A DNA stretch of 64,000 bases from Cereibacter sphaeroides (GTDB lineage Bacteria > Pseudomonadota > Alphaproteobacteria > Rhodobacterales > Rhodobacteraceae), in the NCBI GenBank assembly GCA_003243455.1, contig QFQS01000008.1:1-64000 (forward strand), given 5' to 3'. Shown here piece after piece: positions 43,835 through 52,239 of this stretch. A model generated the notes under the pieces. It had not been told where the DNA came from, searched no databases, and saw only the letters and a list, made by a program, of their open reading frames with translations. Positions within the stretch are counted from its first letter, which is position 1. Each line of letters begins with the position of its first letter. The position numbers were made by a program, and so were the translations under genes.

Positions 43835-45826
43835 ATGCAACGCATTGCTTTGCTGCTTCCCCTTGGCCTCACCTCCGGCCTGCTGGTTGGTCTCATCGCC
43901 GGGGGCCTTGTCCTCAACCTGATCTTGGGGCGCGATCCGAACGCAACCGGCATCTTTGTCCTGATTGCCGAGTTCCCCGGTTTCGCCCGGCTGACCTCAG
44001 TGCCCTGGGTCCTGCCTTGGCAGATCGTCGGCGCGTCGACCGTGATCTTCACGGTTGCGGCCGTCGCCCTGACATTCCGCCAACAGCTCACCGAATACGG
44101 TCAGGCCAAGTTCCAGGCGCGCGCTGAAATGAAGGCCAATGGCCTTCTGCAACCTTTGGGCACGGGGATGGTCTTCGGCAAGCTCGGGGCACCGTCTAAG
44201 ACCGCACCTTATGTCAGCGCCACGTTCCAGAAATTTCCACATTGCCTTGTCGTGGCGCCCACCCGGGCAGGCAAAGGCGTGGGCTATGTCATCCCGAACA
44301 CGCTTCTGTTTAACGGCAGCATCGTCGTGCTCGACGTGAAGGGTGAGATTTTCGAGTCCACCTCCCGGCACCGGCAAGCCGAAGGCGATGCGGTCTATCG
44401 GTTCTCACCCTTCGATTTTGAACATCCAACCCATCGCTATAACCCGCTGGAGCGCGTCGCCCGGATTGAAAATCTCGAACAACGCTATACCGAACTGGCA
44501 AAGATCTCGGACTACTTCTTGACGGTTTCGGAAAAGGGGACGGCTGGTGACTTCCTGACCGAGGGGCGCGAACTCTTCGTGGCCGCTGGCCTGCTAGCGA
44601 TTGAGCGCGGCAAGCCGACCATCGGCGAGATCAGCCGCATCCTCTTTGGTAGGGGTGCCACCCAGGAGGTTTACGGTGAGCATGCCGAGGAGGTGAAACA
44701 TATCAACGCTGCCCAGACCTTCCGCAAGTTTGCGGGATATTCTGACCGGACCTTGTCATCCCACGCTTCAGTTCTTGGTGGCGCGGGCATGACGCTTTGG
44801 AACAACCCGGCCGTCGACCGCGCGACCTCCGGCAACGACTTCTCCTTCGCTGACCTGCGCAAGCGGCCGATGTCGATCTATGTCGTCGTCAACGCCGATG
44901 ACATCCGTACCCTGTCGCCTCTGGTGCGGCTGTTCTTCGGCGAGTTGATCGCCACCATGCGCTCCACCCTCCCCGACCCGAAATCAGAGCCTTGGCCTGT
45001 CATGGTCATGCTGGATGAGTTCGACCAACTGGGACCCATGCCCATCGTTGAACAGGCCCTGAAACAGCTCGCGGGTCACGGTGCGCGGGTGTCGATCATC
45101 ACCCAGTCGATCCCCGGTCTAGACAACATCTACGGCGAGAACGTCCGCCTGTCGCTTGAGTCCGCCGCCGGCATGAAGCTCTACCTCGCCGCGAACGACA
45201 AGAAGACGGCGGGCGAGATTTCGGATGCGTTGGGCAAGACGACCAAGCTTTCGGTCTCGGACAGCGTTTCTCGGGATCGGGATTTCATGCAGAGGCGGTC
45301 GGTCAGTCGGCGCATGGAGGAGCGGCCGCTTCTCACCCCCGATGAGGTGCGGCGGTTGAACCCGGATCAAGCCATCCTCATCCCGGAACGGCAGAACCCG
45401 CTGTTGGTCCATCGGATCGTGTATTTCCAGGACCCGACGTTCAAGAAGCTGTTCGAGGCACAGAAAGGTGCCCTCCCCTATCCGCCCAAGGAGGCTGCGG
45501 ACGTGCAGGTCCTGACCCAACGGATGGAGGCGCTGGAACGGCGTCTGGCAGAAAGGATGGTTGTGGATTTCGTGCGGCCGGAGAAGGCAAAGACTGAAGC
45601 CCCGGTTGAGCCGGAGCCGAAACTGGCGGCCGAGATTGTGGCGCGGGAAGAGATCGCGCCAGAGGCCGAGCTGGCTGCAGTCAATGCTGACGTGCTCGTC
45701 ACGGCGGAACCGGCCAAAGCTATCGCAGAGCCCGAGGTTGATCTCGCAGCCTTGAGACCACCCGTCACAATCGCGGTCTCAAAGATGAGCAAATTCTCCA
45801 ACAACCTCGCAGGCTTGGAACTTTAA
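43835..45826 (+). CDS. virD4: VirD4/TraG-type coupling protein
   Basis: The 663-residue protein (ATG at 43835; an upstream TTG is less likely) has two N-terminal membrane helices (LLLPLGLTSGLLVGLIAGGLVLNLIL and IVGASTVIFTVAAVALTF), Walker A VVAPTRAGKGVGYVIPNTLL near residue 145, Walker B VMVMLDEFDQLG near residue 391, and ITQSIPGLDNIYG. The C-terminal 110 residues are an acidic Ala/Glu-rich tail. It links the relaxosome to the T4SS channel. Confidence 0.94.
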   Translation: MQRIALLLPLGLTSGLLVGLIAGGLVLNLILGRDPNATGIFVLIAEFPGFARLTSVPWVLPWQIVGASTVIFTVAAVALTFRQQLTEYGQAKFQARAEMKANGLLQPLGTGMVFGKLGAPSKTAPYVSATFQKFPHCLVVAPTRAGKGVGYVIPNTLLFNGSIVVLDVKGEIFESTSRHRQAEGDAVYRFSPFDFEHPTHRYNPLERVARIENLEQRYTELAKISDYFLTVSEKGTAGDFLTEGRELFVAAGLLAIERGKPTIGEISRILFGRGATQEVYGEHAEEVKHINAAQTFRKFAGYSDRTLSSHASVLGGAGMTLWNNPAVDRATSGNDFSFADLRKRPMSIYVVVNADDIRTLSPLVRLFFGELIATMRSTLPDPKSEPWPVMVMLDEFDQLGPMPIVEQALKQLAGHGARVSIITQSIPGLDNIYGENVRLSLESAAGMKLYLAANDKKTAGEISDALGKTTKLSVSDSVSRDRDFMQRRSVSRRMEERPLLTPDEVRRLNPDQAILIPERQNPLLVHRIVYFQDPTFKKLFEAQKGALPYPPKEAADVQVLTQRMEALERRLAERMVVDFVRPEKAKTEAPVEPEPKLAAEIVAREEIAPEAELAAVNADVLVTAEPAKAIAEPEVDLAALRPPVTIAVSKMSKFSNNLAGLEL

Positions 45827-45998
45827 CTCCATCCGGGGATCGACTCCGGTCCAATTCGCGTACTTGAATGGGTCGTCGGCTTTGTGAATGCAGGCATTTT
45901 CCAGGTTCGGAGGCGATGGTTTTCCATGAAAATACTGGACCAAACGACCCCTGCCGTGCGAAGAAGGCAGTCTTTTCCAATGCCCACGAGGATTTGCC

Positions 45999-46619
45999 AT
46001 GCGACCCGGTCGCCCCGCACATTTGGCCCTGACGCGCCGCGCGCTCGGCACCCGGCTTGCTGGGTTTGCCGCCGCAATCGGTTTTGGGCAAAGTGCAGCG
46101 ACCAGCGTGTCAGCCCAACCAGCGTCTACCGTAGATCTCGAACTGCGTGACGCGGCCCTCAGGGGTCTCGCCTTGGCAAGCCATCGCGGTGATCCGGTTG
46201 CCGCAGCCGCTGCAGAGGCAGCGCTTGCCCGGCTAACGGAAACCGATCCTGAAGCCGCCCTTCTCGGCCGCATCTACCAGTTGCTGGACGTACGCCCGGC
46301 CACCTATTGGCACGGAGATCTGCCTGCGGCCGCGGCAGCAGATCTTTCCGCGCTCCATGGGGCGCTCCGTGCCAGCCAGCCGGTGGCGTTCGGTTACACT
46401 GACCTTTCGGGGCAACAGACCACGCGCACGGTCCTACCCCTGGCCTTGGTGCATCCGCCTCAGGGGGTGAAGTTGCTGGCGTGGTGCGAAGAACGCAGGG
46501 GTTTCCGCCAGTTCTTCGTACGCGCAATGCAGGGGCTGACGCTTGGGGAGGGTGATTTCAGTGGGGATCGTATGGCGCTGCTGCAAGGGTTGCTGGACCA
46601 GGAAGCCGCTCGCGGTTGA
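45999..46619 (+). CDS. WYL-domain protein with signal-peptide-like N-terminus
   Basis: The 206-residue protein has a C-terminal WYL domain (about residues 120-195): HGALRASQPVAFGYTDLSG, RTVLPLALVHPPQGVKLLAWCEERRGFRQFFVRAM. WYL domains usually sense ligands (often nucleotides) in regulators of defence systems. Here no helix-turn-helix is present. Instead, the N-terminus reads LTRRALGTRLAGFAAAIGFGQSAATSVSAQP, a twin-arginine-like or Sec-like signal with an A-x-A site. The gene stands between virD4 and the defence genes. Export of a WYL protein would be unusual; a wrong start or degenerate N-terminus is the alternative. Confidence 0.65.
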   Translation: MRPGRPAHLALTRRALGTRLAGFAAAIGFGQSAATSVSAQPASTVDLELRDAALRGLALASHRGDPVAAAAAEAALARLTETDPEAALLGRIYQLLDVRPATYWHGDLPAAAAADLSALHGALRASQPVAFGYTDLSGQQTTRTVLPLALVHPPQGVKLLAWCEERRGFRQFFVRAMQGLTLGEGDFSGDRMALLQGLLDQEAARG

Positions 46620-46798
46620 CCTTCGGTTGGGTTGACGAAGAACACGGCCCAAGCCGGACCTGGACACTTCTCATGCCTGCACCCAGAATCAACCATTCGT
46701 TCTTGAGGCGGCAAGGTATGAACCGCGGCTCACTATCTATGGTTGCGGCCTGACGGCTCATTATGCATGAATGAGGAGTGTAGGAACGAGAGCAAATC

Positions 46799-47821
46799 AT
46801 GAAGATAGACATCGCCACTGCCAATAAGCTGATAAGAGCTTACAACGATGTTGAATGGGAAGCCTTTGTTCGAGAATGGCAGGTCGGCGTCAAGAAGCAG
46901 GTGGGCTACTCCGAGGTGAAGCGAATGGGCGGTGGCGGCGACCTTGGCCGCGATGTGGTTGGACTATGCGGAGCCGACGGCTTCGAAGGGGTTTGGGACA
47001 ATTACCAATGCAAACATTACGATAAGCCTCTATCCGCCGATCGCGCTGTTGAGGACGCGGGGAAAGTAATATTCCACGCGTATCGAGGCGCCTACTCAGC
47101 GCCGCGCAAATGTATTTTCGTTGCTCCACGTATGGTTAGCACCGAGTTGCGCGAACTTCTCCTAAACCCGTCGAAGTTTAAAGCTGAGGTTCTGGCAACT
47201 TGGGATAAGCGGGTCGCAAAGAGGATTGAGGCAGGCGCGAACCATGTGTTGGTCGAATCACTTTTGAAATACGTCGAGAGTTACGATTTCACAACTTTCG
47301 GATATGCAACATTAGACGAGGTTCTGGATGCTCATCGGCTGACAGGCTATTGGGCAGAAAGATTTTTTGGATTTCTTCCGCCGCCACCTAATAGCGTCGT
47401 TCCTGATAATATTGTCGCTGAGGAAACGATTTATGTCTCGCGTCTGCTTGAGGTCTATCAGGAGATCGAAGGGAAACCGATTTCGTCAGCACAAAGTTTA
47501 GCCGTCAACCACCCAGTGCATAACTTACACCTGCACCAGCAGCGGGTCCGCTTCTTTGAAGCTGATTGCTTTGCACATCATTACCGCGACAGCACCGCAC
47601 CCGGAACCGTCGAAGACTTTGAAGAGCAAATTCACGACGTGGTAGAGCCAGCATTGACCTTTCTGTCTGGCTCTGGCCATGTACGCCTTTCAAAGGCGCT
47701 CGAAACCGCGGGAAACTGCACCCCTGCGGGATTGCTGGCGCCGCAAGCAAAGGTTCGTGTGAAACAGGGCATGTGTCATCAACTCGCCAATAGGGGTCGA
47801 CTTAAGTGGTGCCTATTGTGA
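46799..47821 (+). CDS. ABC-3C system effector, PD-(D/E)XK nuclease-like
   Basis: The 340-residue protein has a restriction-endonuclease-like N-terminal half: Glu21 in an EWEAF helix, GGGGDLGRDVVGL with Asp52, and NYQCKHY with Gln70-x-Lys72. This is an Mrr-like active-site pattern. The second half (from about residue 150) is the conserved C-terminal region of ABC-three-component effectors. It is followed, with 4-nt overlap, by the middle component and a DUF3732-type ATPase. Such systems are predicted to defend against phage or plasmids. It probably cuts DNA when the ATPase signals invasion; that activity is inferred. Confidence 0.78.
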   Translation: MKIDIATANKLIRAYNDVEWEAFVREWQVGVKKQVGYSEVKRMGGGGDLGRDVVGLCGADGFEGVWDNYQCKHYDKPLSADRAVEDAGKVIFHAYRGAYSAPRKCIFVAPRMVSTELRELLLNPSKFKAEVLATWDKRVAKRIEAGANHVLVESLLKYVESYDFTTFGYATLDEVLDAHRLTGYWAERFFGFLPPPPNSVVPDNIVAEETIYVSRLLEVYQEIEGKPISSAQSLAVNHPVHNLHLHQQRVRFFEADCFAHHYRDSTAPGTVEDFEEQIHDVVEPALTFLSGSGHVRLSKALETAGNCTPAGLLAPQAKVRVKQGMCHQLANRGRLKWCLL

Positions 47822-48315
47822 GTGATGGCCCAGTTTCACCAACCCGCGTATTTAACACGCCTTTTGAAGCTGGTGTTCGTTCGGTCTTGGTTCTCACTTC
47901 AGCCTACCCGATGGAACTGGCACTGGATCAACTCACGGCACTAGATCATTTGTTAGTTCACACCGGGGACCTGGTCGATGGTCCGGATAGTTTGCATCCA
48001 CCAGAACCCACTCGCGCGACTGAGATGCTTGTGCGAAGAGCTCTCGTTGATTCAGGGTTAAAGCTTATGGCCTGCAAGGGTCTTGTACAATTGCGCGCCA
48101 CCTCAAATGGCTTTCGCTATCGCGCCGGGGACGATGCCGGTTCATTTGTTGACCTCCTTTCGTCCTCCTATGCCTCCGATCTAAAAGCGCGGGCGAATTG
48201 GTTATTTGTTCACTTAGTGACATTGCCAACTGACGAATTTGAGGAAGTTGTTGCCTCTCAGCTTGAACGCTGGGGTATCTATGATCAAACATACCTAAAT
48301 TCGGTGAATAATTGA
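47818..48315 (+). CDS. ABC-3C middle component
   Basis: The 165-residue protein is read from GTG 47818 (GTGA overlap with the effector gene); a GTG 12 nt earlier is possible. RVFNTPFEAGVRSVLVLTSAYPMELALDQLTALDHLLVHTGDL is the typical N-terminus of the small helical middle component, which is thought to bridge effector and ATPase. It overlaps the ATPase ATG by one base. No catalytic motif is seen. Composition is A+T-richer than the virB genes. Confidence 0.78.
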   Translation: MSDGPVSPTRVFNTPFEAGVRSVLVLTSAYPMELALDQLTALDHLLVHTGDLVDGPDSLHPPEPTRATEMLVRRALVDSGLKLMACKGLVQLRATSNGFRYRAGDDAGSFVDLLSSSYASDLKARANWLFVHLVTLPTDEFEEVVASQLERWGIYDQTYLNSVNN

Positions 48316-50153
48316 TGCAGCTTCGTTTCTTAAGAATTTCAGGCCCTAGCGTTGCACCAGCAGAGATCGAATTTGGTCCTGGGCTGAACGTAATTTATGG
48401 AGGATCCAACACTGGCAAATCGCACATCTTGCGTCTCGTCGACTATGTACTTGGCGCCGGTCGAACACCGGAACCGATTACAGAACAAGCCAGATATGAA
48501 TATGTTCATCTGGGGATTGTGCTCGCTAGCGGAAAAGAAAAGACGCTAGTGCGAGCGTTGGCAGGAGGGAACATTAGGGTATTCGACGGCCTTCGCCGAG
48601 AATTACCAACTGCAAGGGATGGCCAAACACTCTCAGCTAAACATGGAGCAAACTCGATTTCCATGTATCTTCTAGCGGATATGGATTCCGCAGGAAAACG
48701 CCTTCGTACCGATGCCAAAGGAGAGACAAAAGAACTGAGTTTTCGCGACTTTAAAACCCACATCCTCGTGGAAGAAGCGAAGGTTCAGAGTGAAGAGTCG
48801 CCTATCCAGAGCGGGCAAGTGATGAATCGAACTCGGGAGTTATCAACGTTTAAATATATGCTTACTGGCGTCGATGACTCGGCTCTAGACCTAGCAAAAC
48901 CCGAGAAGGGGTTCGCAGATAAGCAAGCCGCTCAGTTGGAGTTACTTGATCGGCAGATAGAAGATGTCGAGCGAAATATTGAACAAAGTGCCGTTGATCC
49001 TGAAGATATCCAAGGGGTCGAAGCGGAGTTGAGTCTGCAGATTACAAACCAGTTTCGTGTGCAAGAGTTAGCCGAAGTAACATATCAGCAGCTGTCGCAC
49101 CATCGTACTCGCCTAAGAGTTCAAATCGACAAGGCGCAGGAGCGTGAGCAGGAAATCGACCTATTGCAGGCGCGTTTCGCTCTTTTACTGAAGCACTATG
49201 ATGCGGACATCGCTCGGCTGATGGGCATCATTGATGCCGGGTACGTGTATGATGCCGAACCTGATGCATATTGCCAAGTGTGCGGCGCTGCCCCGGAAAA
49301 CCATGATCCAAAACGCGGTTGCGAAGGGGATATACCCAGAATCATCGAGGCGGCCACTGCTGAATTGCAAGAAGTTATTCGCCGCCGTGCCGCCTTGGTT
49401 GCAACGGCAAAAGATTTGCGAGCGGAAAAGGGCCAAGTTACGGAAGGTCTGCCTAAACTTCAGGAAGAGCTACGTGACCTCTCAGCCGACATTCAACGTG
49501 AAATACCAGCCGTAGAGACAGTGAGGTCGGCAACCGAAGCACTTGTCACACGCAGAATTGCTATTCAGAGCGAACTGGAGCTTGTCCGTCGGCGGGCAGC
49601 GCTCGCTAAGCAACGCGAGGAGATAGGGGTCAATCCTGGTTACGACGCGACAACACTAATCGCTGACAACCAACTCGATGGAGCCACCCTCGATTCCTTC
49701 TGTCAGGTGATTGAATCCGAGCTGCAAGGTTGGGAATTTCCCGACGCGAAGCGAGTATTCTTCGAAAACAATCGCCGTGACATCTCAGTAGCAGGCAAGT
49801 CAAGAGCTGCGAACGGCAAAGGCGTGCGGGCACTTTTGCATTCTGCATTTACCATTTCACTTATGAAGTTCTGCAATACCAAGATGCGTCCGCATCCTGG
49901 GTTCGTTATTATCGACTCTTTGTTTATTACTTATCGTGATCCCTCGAACGCCGAGGAAGCAAGCATTGCACAAACGCCTTTGCGGGACAAAGCTTTTCGA
50001 AGGTTCAAGGCGATTGATCCTTCCCTACAGCTGATTATTCTAGAAAACGTGGATGTGCCAAAATGGCTCGATGGCGATCCGCAGTGTACACACTTCACCG
50101 GCCGGCAGGGGGTTGGTCGGGCGGGCTTGTTTCCGGAGAATGCTCGTCCCTAG
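48315..50153 (+). CDS. ABC-3C SMC/Rad50-like ATPase (DUF3732 type)
   Basis: The 612-residue protein has Walker A YGGSNTGKSHIL (Gly29-Ser36), a long central coiled coil (about 180-440) broken near residue 320 by YCQVCGAAPENH, a Cys-x2-Cys zinc-hook-like turn, and C-terminal GKGVRALLHSAFTISLM and FVIIDSLFITY (Walker B). This is the SMC/Rad50 plan, DUF3732-like. It likely senses DNA structure or ends and controls the nuclease component. The three genes form a tight operon. Confidence 0.82.
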   Translation: MQLRFLRISGPSVAPAEIEFGPGLNVIYGGSNTGKSHILRLVDYVLGAGRTPEPITEQARYEYVHLGIVLASGKEKTLVRALAGGNIRVFDGLRRELPTARDGQTLSAKHGANSISMYLLADMDSAGKRLRTDAKGETKELSFRDFKTHILVEEAKVQSEESPIQSGQVMNRTRELSTFKYMLTGVDDSALDLAKPEKGFADKQAAQLELLDRQIEDVERNIEQSAVDPEDIQGVEAELSLQITNQFRVQELAEVTYQQLSHHRTRLRVQIDKAQEREQEIDLLQARFALLLKHYDADIARLMGIIDAGYVYDAEPDAYCQVCGAAPENHDPKRGCEGDIPRIIEAATAELQEVIRRRAALVATAKDLRAEKGQVTEGLPKLQEELRDLSADIQREIPAVETVRSATEALVTRRIAIQSELELVRRRAALAKQREEIGVNPGYDATTLIADNQLDGATLDSFCQVIESELQGWEFPDAKRVFFENNRRDISVAGKSRAANGKGVRALLHSAFTISLMKFCNTKMRPHPGFVIIDSLFITYRDPSNAEEASIAQTPLRDKAFRRFKAIDPSLQLIILENVDVPKWLDGDPQCTHFTGRQGVGRAGLFPENARP

Positions 50154-50565
50154 CGATCCATTTCACTGACCAAGTTATGGCGCTTCGACGTAAATGCGGC
50201 TAATTCAAGATAGTGCTTTCGCTCATACGCACCTCCGAAAGTCGGCTTTCCGCCCTTTGCGTTTGCAGGCGTCCGGAAAGAGGCTCACGGCCCTAGTTGG
50301 ACGGCCAATGAGCCGCACGGTGTAAGGCCCAATTGACTGAAGCGGCTGTTCGCGCTCGGGTGTAGCATCGAGGGGGTCGACGCCACCGCTGCATGCACCT
50401 TCAGGATGCCAACGATGACCTCTTCGCTGAACCTTGATCGTCTCATGTCCGTCTCTTTGTTCGAGGATAGACTTACGTCGAAGCGCGTTGGTTTCACGGG
50501 AGTAGGTCAAGCACGATGGATCAAGGTTGGAGGGGAAGTGGTGCGGCGATGCCTCGGAGTTGCAG
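50154..50565. other. Gap between ABC-3C and CBASS with an IS remnant
   Basis: About 410 bases. It contains a leftward piece of an IS3-type OrfA (50285-50446, listed separately). No terminal inverted repeats of the element are recognisable. The rest shows no gene. Confidence 0.6.
50285..50446 (-). mobile_element. IS3-family OrfA remnant
   Basis: The frame begins MRRSRFSEEVIVGILKVHAA, which closely resembles the N-terminus of IS3-family OrfA proteins (RSRFTEEQIIGILKEHE-type, a helix-turn-helix). The sequence then drifts out of frame (STPSMLHPSANS), and no OrfB is present. It records a past insertion in the defence island. Confidence 0.65.
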
Positions 50566-51717
50566 TCATTCAACGCGCAGCCGTCGAACAAAGCCGCGAT
50601 CCTGAACTTGATCGAAGATCTCCATCGGACGATGGGTTTTTGGCTGCCAGCAACGCCCAAACTCGATGCAGCATGCGGCAGGCGCCGCCGGGAAGACGAA
50701 CACTTGCGCATCCTCACCATGCACCTCTTTCACCCGGTTGAAGGCTGAGCGCACGACCTCACGAAATTGACTCATATCTTCACGCGTCCGCAGCGCGTCA
50801 TGTCGCGGGCTTGAGCAGGTGATTTCCCAGATGGAAATGGGAATATCCGGCATGGCGGACATCACCCGATCATCGGAAATTCGGTCAGTTATGGACAGTT
50901 TTAGTGCCACCATCTTCCCTTCCGGCGTCCCCTCGATAAGTCGGGGACCCATCTCAGACGTTCCCTCTCGCCAGATCCAGGTCGGTTCTGGTTCCCGGTG
51001 TCGGGTGAAGATCTCGACATCATGGATGTCTGGAAGCAACTGGCCAAGCTTCATCAAGAGCGGCATTGGGGCGAAGCCGAATACCGAGATGTGGCGATAC
51101 TGCCCGCTATTAATACGGCCCCTTATCCTCTCCTGAAAGAACCGCACCAAGTCGTCTGGCTCAACAGCCCAGAAAAGGTCACCGTCATCTTGCTGGCCGG
51201 TAATGCCAAGCTTCAGGTCAATCGGGTCAAAACTTGCTGGCGTCCGACCAATTGCCTGCATCGCCGCTATACACATGTCGACTGGGATCGACGTCTCATT
51301 AGCAGCGACCTGGTTTGTAAATCGTAGAATGTGCGATTGACTGGCGGGGCGCAGGCCTACAGATCGCGAGATCCAGCCCTCGTGTGCGGCCTTCATCCTG
51401 CGCAACACCGGCTCCGGATGCTTATCGCGCTCGTCGCGATCAATCACACGGTGGCAACCATCGCAGAGCAACATGACATTATCCGGATCCTTAGCCAGGG
51501 CCTTGGACTGGTCAGCGTTGCCTCTGGGCCCATCCTGGCTGGAGCCGATGATGTGCGCGATGTAGCCCTTATTCGCGGTGCGGCTACCGGACACAAGGTG
51601 TCCAATCAGGCTGTCATTGCAAATCTGGCATCTACCGGCCGCACGAGCCCATACAATTTTCTCCGCCCGCAGACCCACTGTCCCGTGACGACCTTTCTTG
51701 GAGTCGGACTCAATCAT
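50566..51717 (-). CDS. cap5: CBASS effector Cap5, HNH nuclease-SAVED fusion
   Basis: The 383-residue protein (ATG 51717, GGAG 6 nt upstream) has an N-terminal HNH nuclease: Cys30-x2-Cys33, His55 in IAHIIGSS, Asn in DPDNVMLLC, and Cys85-x2-Cys88-His89. The C-terminal SAVED domain (about residues 170-375) has ISVFGFAPMPLLMKLGQLL and VFVFPAAPAACCIEFGR, the ligand-binding pattern. In CBASS, SAVED binds a cyclic oligonucleotide, oligomerises the protein and activates DNA cleavage. It is the last of three leftward genes: CD-NTase, E2, Cap5. Confidence 0.87.
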   Translation of the reverse strand: MIESDSKKGRHGTVGLRAEKIVWARAAGRCQICNDSLIGHLVSGSRTANKGYIAHIIGSSQDGPRGNADQSKALAKDPDNVMLLCDGCHRVIDRDERDKHPEPVLRRMKAAHEGWISRSVGLRPASQSHILRFTNQVAANETSIPVDMCIAAMQAIGRTPASFDPIDLKLGITGQQDDGDLFWAVEPDDLVRFFQERIRGRINSGQYRHISVFGFAPMPLLMKLGQLLPDIHDVEIFTRHREPEPTWIWREGTSEMGPRLIEGTPEGKMVALKLSITDRISDDRVMSAMPDIPISIWEITCSSPRHDALRTREDMSQFREVVRSAFNRVKEVHGEDAQVFVFPAAPAACCIEFGRCWQPKTHRPMEIFDQVQDRGFVRRLRVE

Positions 51718-51729
51718 TAACAACTCCGA

Positions 51730-52239
51730 CTAGATGCTCTGCGCTGAGGTCGGCGCCCCGTCCGAGGGACCGGTCGGATAGAGTTCGCCAATACATTTCG
51801 GTCCGGGGGCGTTTGAACCTCGCCATATGCCATCCAAGTGCCAGCACTCATAGTAATGGAGCCACTCTGATGCCCACGGCACGGTTGTGTCCGCAATCAA
51901 CATCGTCGAATTCCATTCCCTGGCGTCCGGGTCGTAGAGGCAAAGCGCTGAGTCGGTTGGGTTTCGACGGTTGAAATTCAGGTGCGGGATATCCTCATAG
52001 CGGCCTCCAGATCGTGGTCGCAGCTTGGGATCGAGAATGAAAACATGGGGCATGACGACCGCTTCACGGAACCGCCACTGAACTGAAACCAAGTAGGACT
52101 TCTGAAAGCCCCTCAGCCTCCCTTCCCAAATCATTGTGGTGCTGTCGATGGAAAGATCAAACGCGAAGTCCGGCCAACGCAAAGACATCCGAGTCAGCTG
52201 GGCATGTGGAGACCGCGGTTTGACCCGCTTCTGGGTCAC
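51730..52239 (-). CDS. CBASS E2-like protein
   Basis: The 169-residue protein begins at a GTG whose GTGA overlaps the CD-NTase stop. PHVFILDPKLRP, HLNFN, ALCLYDP with Cys100, and PWASEWLHYYECWHLDGIW match bacterial E2-like proteins of short type II CBASS, where no E1 or JAB protein is present. Known E2-type CBASS components attach the CD-NTase C-terminus to targets through a Cys. Cys100 is the likely active residue. The E1-free form defines the short subtype. Confidence 0.78.
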   Translation of the reverse strand: MTQKRVKPRSPHAQLTRMSLRWPDFAFDLSIDSTTMIWEGRLRGFQKSYLVSVQWRFREAVVMPHVFILDPKLRPRSGGRYEDIPHLNFNRRNPTDSALCLYDPDAREWNSTMLIADTTVPWASEWLHYYECWHLDGIWRGSNAPGPKCIGELYPTGPSDGAPTSAQSI

